Below are positions 58,951-64,000 of a DNA stretch of 64,000 bases, one piece after another (positions within the stretch are counted from its first letter, which is position 1; the number at the start of each line of letters is the position of its first letter). The DNA is taken from the NCBI RefSeq assembly GCF_000428845.1, contig NZ_AUAS01000007.1, positions 186,001 through 250,000 of the forward strand, read 5' to 3'. The stretch is from Dyadobacter alkalitolerans DSM 23607. GTDB taxonomy: Bacteria; Bacteroidota; Bacteroidia; Cytophagales; Spirosomataceae. Position numbers and translations under genes: made by a program. Under the pieces are notes generated by a model. It had not been told where the DNA came from. It worked only from the letters and a program-made list of their open reading frames with translations, and did no database searches.

Positions 58951-60495
58951 ATGAAAAAGATATTTTTGCTTACCTCATTCATTTTAATGGTTGCCACGGC
59001 TTGTAACCGCGATTTTGATCAGCCGAATCCGAATAACCCTACCATTGCGTCTTTCTGGAAGAGCCAGAACGATGCCATTAAAGGGATCAACGCCGTTTAC
59101 AGCACATTCCACAGGACTGCCACGCTTTATTCCCGGTTCCTGTTTTACCACGGCATGCTGCGTTCGGACGAAGGTTACGGCTCAGGCGGTGACATTACGC
59201 TCAACAATGTGATGGGTTTCAATCAGACCAATTACAACGAAGGACTGACCGCCGGGACGTGGCAAAATCTGTTTATCGGCATTTTCAGGGCCAATCAGGT
59301 GCTTGCTTATGTGCCGGGGATCGAGATGGACGAAGCATTGAAAAACCGGATCATCGGCGAAGCGAAGTTTATGCGCGGCCTGTTTTATTTCAACCTGGCG
59401 CTTTATTTCGGAAGGCCACCCATTATCCTTGAACCTTCCGAACCAACAGATCGTCCTGTAAATGCAACCAATGAGCAGGCGTGGGCGCAAGTTGTAAAAG
59501 ACCTGACCGAAGCCGCACCTGCATTGCCATTAAGCTACACCGGAGACGACCTCGGCCGGGCCACACGCGGCGCAGCCATGGGTTTATTGGGAAAAGCCTT
59601 TTTGCAGCAAAATAAAAATCAGGAAGCAGCAACAGCATTGGCCTGGTTCATCACAGGAGAAGGAAAAGGGCTGTACACGCTTACCGCCAATTATCAGGAC
59701 AACTTCAAAGCATCCACGGAAAACAACAGCGAATCGGTATTTGAGATCCAGTTCCGTTTTAATCCGAACGAGAACACGGATGACGACGTGGATGAAACCC
59801 GCATCAACAACACCGGAACTTCCATTGCGCAGTTTTATGCGCCACGGGGCGTAGGCTTTTCGGATGGAGGTGCGCGTCGCTGGCTGGTAGGGGAATTTAA
59901 AAAAGAAAATACCGCACTGGGCACCAGAGACCCCAGACTTGCCGCAACATTACTCTTCGATTCCACAGACGTTCGTGGTCCCAACTTTACCATGGTTTAC
60001 GGCAAAACATTTGCCAGCCGTTACGGCACCAACACCGGCGAAAGCAGTTCAGTATGGTTCAGAAAACAGCTCAATGACAATGAAGCGGGCCGGACCGAGG
60101 AAGGTTTCCGTTCGCCCAATAACCATCGCTTGCTGCGTTATGCCGATATTTTACTCATGTACGCGGAGGCGCTTAACGGACTCGGGCAAACAGCACAGGC
60201 TTATCCATTCGTAGACATGGTGCGTGTGCGGGCAGGTCTGCGACCACTTACACAGGCCAGACCAGGCTTGTCACAAGCACAATTCGTTGCCCAGATCAAG
60301 CATGAGCGCATTACTGAGCTTACTGGTGAAACCTGGCGATTTGCCGATCTGCAACGCTGGGGAGATTTAGGAAAAGAGCTGGCTGCCCGTGACCCGGAAT
60401 TTACGAACTTCGAAAAAGGCAGGAATGAATGGTATCCCATTCCACAATCGGATATCGATTTAAATCCTAACCTAACGCAGAATCCACGTTATTAG
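58951..60495 (+). CDS. SusD/RagB starch-binding-like lipoprotein
   Basis: 514 residues: signal and lipobox (MVATACNRD, C18), then the SusD TPR-like helices (AWAQVVKDLTEAAPALP, GAAMGLLGKAFLQQ) and the C-terminal RagB/SusD part (RYADILLMYAEALN, ERITELTGETWRFADLQRWG). It acts as the surface lid and glycan-binding partner of the SusC barrel upstream, with which it is co-transcribed. The specific glycan cannot be read from it. Confidence 0.94.
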   Translation: MKKIFLLTSFILMVATACNRDFDQPNPNNPTIASFWKSQNDAIKGINAVYSTFHRTATLYSRFLFYHGMLRSDEGYGSGGDITLNNVMGFNQTNYNEGLTAGTWQNLFIGIFRANQVLAYVPGIEMDEALKNRIIGEAKFMRGLFYFNLALYFGRPPIILEPSEPTDRPVNATNEQAWAQVVKDLTEAAPALPLSYTGDDLGRATRGAAMGLLGKAFLQQNKNQEAATALAWFITGEGKGLYTLTANYQDNFKASTENNSESVFEIQFRFNPNENTDDDVDETRINNTGTSIAQFYAPRGVGFSDGGARRWLVGEFKKENTALGTRDPRLAATLLFDSTDVRGPNFTMVYGKTFASRYGTNTGESSSVWFRKQLNDNEAGRTEEGFRSPNNHRLLRYADILLMYAEALNGLGQTAQAYPFVDMVRVRAGLRPLTQARPGLSQAQFVAQIKHERITELTGETWRFADLQRWGDLGKELAARDPEFTNFEKGRNEWYPIPQSDIDLNPNLTQNPRY

Positions 60496-60526
60496 TAGTA
60501 AATTCTGGTTCATTTAAACCGCCGTT

Positions 60527-61600
60527 ATGACATTCAAAACCCTGTATAAGCCAGTCCTGATCTGGTGCCTTGCATTTTTATTTATAGACGCATCCTGTAA
60601 AAAGGAAGCAAAAAGCCCCGAGCCGGGTAAGCAGCAGCAGGCAGCAACATTTTCCAACCCCTTATTGAATGCTGCTCCCGATCCCTGGGTTTTTCAAAAA
60701 GATACAACCTACTATTATTTGCATACGTTGGGCAACCGGATACAGATCTGGAAGACGGGTAAAATGAGCCGCTTGAAGGATGTAACGCCGGTTACGGCCT
60801 TTAATGCGCCCGCATCAGGCGGAAACTCGCGGGATATCTGGGCACCGGAGCTCTTTTTTCTGAATGGTAAATGGTATATCTACTATACCGGCTCCGACGG
60901 ACAGGACCGCAACCACCGCATGTGGGTGCTTGAAAATGCGAATGCAGATCCGACGCAGGGCACCTGGACGGATAAAGGCCAGCTTAAAACACAGCCGAAA
61001 GACCTCTGGTCCATTGACGCGACTGTTTTTCAGCAGGATACTACGCTCTTTATGGTTTGGTCAGGAAGGCCTTTTGCAGGTGGAAGCACCGACTTAACCC
61101 AGAACTTATACATTTCGCGGATGGCTAATCCGTTTACCCTTGCCGGGCCTACGGTGAAGATCGCTGATCCGCAGTATGATTGGGAAAAGCGTGGGTTTCC
61201 AGTGAACGAAGGGCCGGAGATTTTGAAAAACCCGGCCGGACAAACCCTTCTCGTATATTCGGGAAGTTACTGCGGGGATGACCGTTATTCCCTCGGCATC
61301 TCACGTTTGCAACAAGGAAGTGATCCATTGAAACCTGCAAGCTGGACCAAACTGGCCAATCCGGTATTCACAGGCCTGGCTTCGGCCAATGCTTTCGGCG
61401 TGGGGCACAATGGCTTTTTCAAATCCAGAGACGGTAAGGAAGATTGGATCATTTACCATGCTAACTCGGCATCGGGGCAGGGCTGCGGCGGTTCACGGAA
61501 TGTGAGAATGCAGAAATTTACCTGGACAGCGGACGGGCTTCCCAGCTTCGGCGAGCCGGTTTCTACGGGGCAAGCCATTGCCGTTCCCTCGGGCGAATAG
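60527..61600 (+). CDS. GH43 family lipoprotein (arabinanase-like)
   Basis: 357 residues. Signal with lipobox (LFIDASCKK, C24), then a five-bladed GH43 propeller. The three catalytic acids are visible: D52 in NAAPDPWVF (base), D164 in LWSIDATVF (pKa modulator) and E228 in PVNEGPEIL (acid). This type often hydrolyses alpha-L-arabinofuranosides or beta-xylosides. Lipidation suggests the outer membrane surface. It follows SusD by 31 bp, so is in the same polysaccharide utilization operon. The linkage is not fixed by sequence. Confidence 0.86.
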   Translation: MTFKTLYKPVLIWCLAFLFIDASCKKEAKSPEPGKQQQAATFSNPLLNAAPDPWVFQKDTTYYYLHTLGNRIQIWKTGKMSRLKDVTPVTAFNAPASGGNSRDIWAPELFFLNGKWYIYYTGSDGQDRNHRMWVLENANADPTQGTWTDKGQLKTQPKDLWSIDATVFQQDTTLFMVWSGRPFAGGSTDLTQNLYISRMANPFTLAGPTVKIADPQYDWEKRGFPVNEGPEILKNPAGQTLLVYSGSYCGDDRYSLGISRLQQGSDPLKPASWTKLANPVFTGLASANAFGVGHNGFFKSRDGKEDWIIYHANSASGQGCGGSRNVRMQKFTWTADGLPSFGEPVSTGQAIAVPSGE

Positions 61601-61652
61601 CGTTTTGGCTTATATTTGGGGCCGGAACGCAGTTTACATTTAAAAGTTATTT

Positions 61653-63140
61653 ATGAAAAAATTGAGCATTAGTCTGCTGTTGTTGATATTCGTACACATT
61701 GCCCATGCACAGCAGGCAGTAATCCGCGGGGATTTCGCGGACCCCTCCGTTATTAAAGTAGGAGACACCTATTACGCCGCAGGCACGAGTTCCAACTGGG
61801 CGCCGGGCTTTCCGATGATGAAGTCCAAAGACCTGAAAAACTGGACACAAACAGGATCCATTTTCCCCGACCTGACCGCCTGGGCGGATTATTACTACTG
61901 GGCGCCCGAGCTGAATTACGAGAATGGGAAAGTATATGTTTATTATACAGCACACAAAAAAGGAGGTAACCTGTGCGTAGGGGTAGCCAGTGCCGACACA
62001 CCCGAAGGACCATTCAAAGATCACGGCCCGCTGGTTTGTCAGGAAGTAGGCTCAATCGACGGTTTCCCGATCCGGGATGAAAATAACAAGCTGCACCTGA
62101 TCTGGAAAGAAGACGGCAATAGCGTAGGTAAGGCAACGCCGATCTGGGTCCAGGAAATCAATGAGGAAAAAACGGCGCTTGTGGGCGAAAAAAAGGAGCT
62201 TTTTAGAAATGATACGCCCTGGGAAGCCAACCTTGTAGAAGGCGTTTCGGTGATAAAAAACAATGGCTATTTCTATGCAATTTATGCAGCAGCAGGCTGC
62301 TGCGGGCCCGGTTGCACCTATGCAACCGGCATTGCGCGCTCTAAAAGCCTCATGGGGCCTTGGGAGAAATTCAAAGGAAACCCGATCATGACCGGCCAGG
62401 GCGACTGGATATGCCCGGGACACGGAACAGCCGTTACCTATCAGGGAAAAAATTACTTCCTTTATCACGCTTACGACAAGTCTTCAAACAAATATACGGG
62501 CCGTCAGGCGCTGGTTCGCGGTTTTGAGTTCACACCCGATAACTGGATCCGTTTTACGGATGAATATCTTACCCCGTCGGATAGCCCGAAAATGTTTACG
62601 GCAACAGATGATTTTAACAAAGAGAAACTTGATCTGCAATGGAGCTGGTCGGTTTTCAACAAGCCCGCTTTCGAGCTGAAAAACGGCCGTATCGGTTTAC
62701 AGATTAAAGATGACCGCGAGCTGTTTATTGCAAGAAGGATAGAAGGCCCCAATTATGAGGCAACTGTGGAGACCATTCCCGCAAAAAGCGCAATGGCCGG
62801 TATAGCATTGATCGGTGATGAGAAAAATTTGATCTATGCTGTCGCAAAGCAGGATAGCATAGGCATTACCATTGTTAAAGATGGCGCAAGAAGCAGTCTG
62901 GGTAAGTTCCCTATTGCCACGCAGGGGAAAAATTTATTTATTAAAATGGCTGTAAAAAACAATACGGAGATTAGTTTTCAATACAGCCTCAATGGCACCG
63001 CTTTTACGGCTTTGAAGATCAGCGCGCCTGATATTACTTTCCTGCCTCCATGGGACCGGGCGGTCCGGGCCGGCGTTTTGGCCAAGGGTGTTGAGGGTGA
63101 AGTGGCGATTATAGAGAAATTTGTGTTTAAGAATCAATAA
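61653..63140 (+). CDS. Secreted GH43 enzyme with C-terminal beta-sandwich
   Basis: 495 residues: signal peptide ending AHAQ, GH43 propeller (about 23-315) with D30 in GDFADPSVI, D136 in GSIDGFPI and E196 in NLVEGVSV, then a concanavalin-A-like C-terminal domain (about 325-495) as in beta-xylosidases. The CCGPGCTYATG loop has a cysteine cluster. It likely removes arabinose or xylose side groups in the periplasm, complementing the lipid-anchored GH43 upstream. Last gene of the utilization locus; a strong terminator follows. Confidence 0.88.
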   Translation: MKKLSISLLLLIFVHIAHAQQAVIRGDFADPSVIKVGDTYYAAGTSSNWAPGFPMMKSKDLKNWTQTGSIFPDLTAWADYYYWAPELNYENGKVYVYYTAHKKGGNLCVGVASADTPEGPFKDHGPLVCQEVGSIDGFPIRDENNKLHLIWKEDGNSVGKATPIWVQEINEEKTALVGEKKELFRNDTPWEANLVEGVSVIKNNGYFYAIYAAAGCCGPGCTYATGIARSKSLMGPWEKFKGNPIMTGQGDWICPGHGTAVTYQGKNYFLYHAYDKSSNKYTGRQALVRGFEFTPDNWIRFTDEYLTPSDSPKMFTATDDFNKEKLDLQWSWSVFNKPAFELKNGRIGLQIKDDRELFIARRIEGPNYEATVETIPAKSAMAGIALIGDEKNLIYAVAKQDSIGITIVKDGARSSLGKFPIATQGKNLFIKMAVKNNTEISFQYSLNGTAFTALKISAPDITFLPPWDRAVRAGVLAKGVEGEVAIIEKFVFKNQ

Positions 63141-63141
63141 T

Positions 63142-63186
63142 AAAAAGCCCACCGTGTCTTGAAGTAACGCACGGTGGGCTTTTTTA
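63142..63186. terminator. Bidirectional terminator after the GH43 locus
   Basis: AAAAAGCCCACCGTG pairs with CACGGTGGGCTTTTT over a 13-base loop. T run on plus, A run mirrored for minus. It serves the GH43 gene and the convergent small membrane gene. Confidence 0.9.
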
Positions 63187-63198
63187 AGTTTGCATTGA

Positions 63199-63450
63199 CT
63201 AATCGCCTTCCTGATCGTGTCCTTGCGTTTTTACAATCTTGTTATAAACGCCTAGCAGCAAAAATGGTGCTGCCCATTGTCCTACAAACAAAGCTGTATG
63301 CTTGCGTTTCATGATTTTCAATGCAAGCGAAACGCCCATTGATCCCAGCGCAGCCCATAAGAAAATGTCAGATGGTAACTTAGCGGTCTGCTCTTCGATT
63401 GCCTCGGCTACTTTGCCTTCGCTATGCGTGGCATTTGTTATATTTTCCAT
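63199..63450 (-). CDS. Small membrane protein, conserved hypothetical
   Basis: 83 residues with a charged N-terminus (SEGKVAEAIEEQTAKLPSD) and two hydrophobic segments (about 29-47, FLWAALGSMGVSLALKIM, and 53-70, ALFVGQWAAPFLLLGVYNK). Short proteins of this kind appear in many Bacteroidota. Function not known. Next gene upstream on the same strand is also a small membrane protein, so perhaps a two-gene unit. Confidence 0.72.
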   Translation of the reverse strand: MENITNATHSEGKVAEAIEEQTAKLPSDIFLWAALGSMGVSLALKIMKRKHTALFVGQWAAPFLLLGVYNKIVKTQGHDQEGD

Positions 63451-63521
63451 ATTTATTGGTTTTAGTGCGGCTCGGGTATGTAAAAACCATACCAGCCTCC
63501 GCGTTGTTGATTCATATTGCT

Positions 63522-63962
63522 CTACACAATTCGTTTGTCCTTGAAAGCAGATAATGTTACCCCGAAAATGAGGTGCGCGATCATAAGCTGCGTGTAATAT
63601 CCTTTTCGGTGCGTTTTGGGAGGATTAGGGTGGTTTTCAAACATTGTTTTCCACCAGAGTATCCCCGAGGTGCCTGCGACGGCCCCGTATAAAAGCCCGT
63701 TCAGCGGTGAAGCCTGCGCTTTGCCCAATTTGAGAAATAACTTATAACCTACCCCGAATCCTGCACCAATGAGATAATGGGATAGCCAGCCCAGAGGTGG
63801 CGCCGCTTCTTTTTCAATATCGAGAGATCTTTCCAGGAATGTGGCGAGCAGCTTTGGTTCGCTGAAATTTTCATCCTCCTTGTACGAAGCAATATAGCTG
63901 AACAGCGTCATGGCGGATGTGGCCGTCGCGGCAGCCAAAAGGGTGTTGGTTGCTGGTTTCAT
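63522..63962 (-). CDS. Membrane protein, conserved hypothetical
   Basis: 146 residues with hydrophobic N-terminus (LLAAATATSAMTLFSYIA), a middle helix pair around WLSHYLIGAGFGVGYKLFL and LNGLLYGAVAGTSGILWW, and a C-terminal helix (YYTQLMIAHLIFGVTLSAF). Looks like a DUF1440/YagU-like small membrane protein, but I cannot name the family with certainty. It precedes the 83-residue membrane protein on the same strand. Its ATG lies 38 bp from the window edge. Confidence 0.68.
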   Translation of the reverse strand: MKPATNTLLAAATATSAMTLFSYIASYKEDENFSEPKLLATFLERSLDIEKEAAPPLGWLSHYLIGAGFGVGYKLFLKLGKAQASPLNGLLYGAVAGTSGILWWKTMFENHPNPPKTHRKGYYTQLMIAHLIFGVTLSAFKDKRIV

Positions 63963-64000
63963 AACATAATCTTTATTGTGATGGGTTGGGAGTCATTCAC

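Overview
The window reads as a chromosomal segment of a Bacteroidota bacterium, most likely order Cytophagales and probably close to Dyadobacter/Spirosomaceae. The support is a SusC/SusD pair with two GH43 enzymes, TonB-linked outer-membrane proteins, LytS/LytTR and PAS-rich two-component systems, general lack of purine-rich ribosome binding sites, and several TAnnTTTG -7 boxes with TTTG/TTG about 19-21 bases upstream. The genus is inference. I see no transposase, prophage or CRISPR array.

Layout. 1-13.2 kb is core metabolism and information processing: rpe (cut by the window edge), a Uma2 nuclease-fold protein, then on the plus strand ligA, dapA with a class V aminotransferase, an AraR/NrtR-like Nudix regulator, MarC, a MazG-like pyrophosphohydrolase, pepT, an RNase H, a tRNA methyltransferase, a GT2 glycosyltransferase, ppa and prfC. 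13.3-15.5 kb (minus) holds a small periplasmic protein, a DUF3307 membrane protein, a SatD-family protein behind four phased 29-bp palindromic repeats, and a short conserved hypothetical. 15.7-20.1 kb has two secreted amidohydrolases. 20.1-31.1 kb (minus) has a CvfB-like S1 protein, a TonB-dependent receptor, a tripartite RND efflux operon, and menF/menI of menaquinone synthesis. 31.1-38.9 kb has a phosphatase, a LytS/LytTR pair, a lipoprotein, RadC, a TPR protein, a zinc-ribbon coiled-coil protein and a Nif3 protein.

38.9-47.3 kb is the most unusual part. It has an Asp-tRNA array whose first copy is expanded by three insertions, a HigBA toxin-antitoxin pair, a cupredoxin/propeller/HEAT secreted protein, and a minus-strand tRNA-like RNA of about 160 nt with its own candidate promoter and intrinsic terminator. 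Lrp, PadR and TonB-family genes, an exonuclease, a tiny lipoprotein and tRNA-Ala follow. 47.4-55.6 kb carries a SulP transporter, a hybrid PAS/GAF histidine kinase with response regulators, and a YtxH/DUF2382 stress cluster. 55.8-63.1 kb is a polysaccharide utilization locus: SusC, SusD and two GH43 enzymes, likely for an arabinose- or xylose-containing glycan. Two small membrane proteins close the window.

The strongest candidates for undescribed biology are the tRNA-like RNA at 43820-43980, the expanded tRNA-Asp copy at 39056-39171, and the SatD/DUF3307 pair, whose SatD half keeps residues resembling the metal site of class III nucleotidyl cyclases and whose promoter is embedded in phased palindromes.
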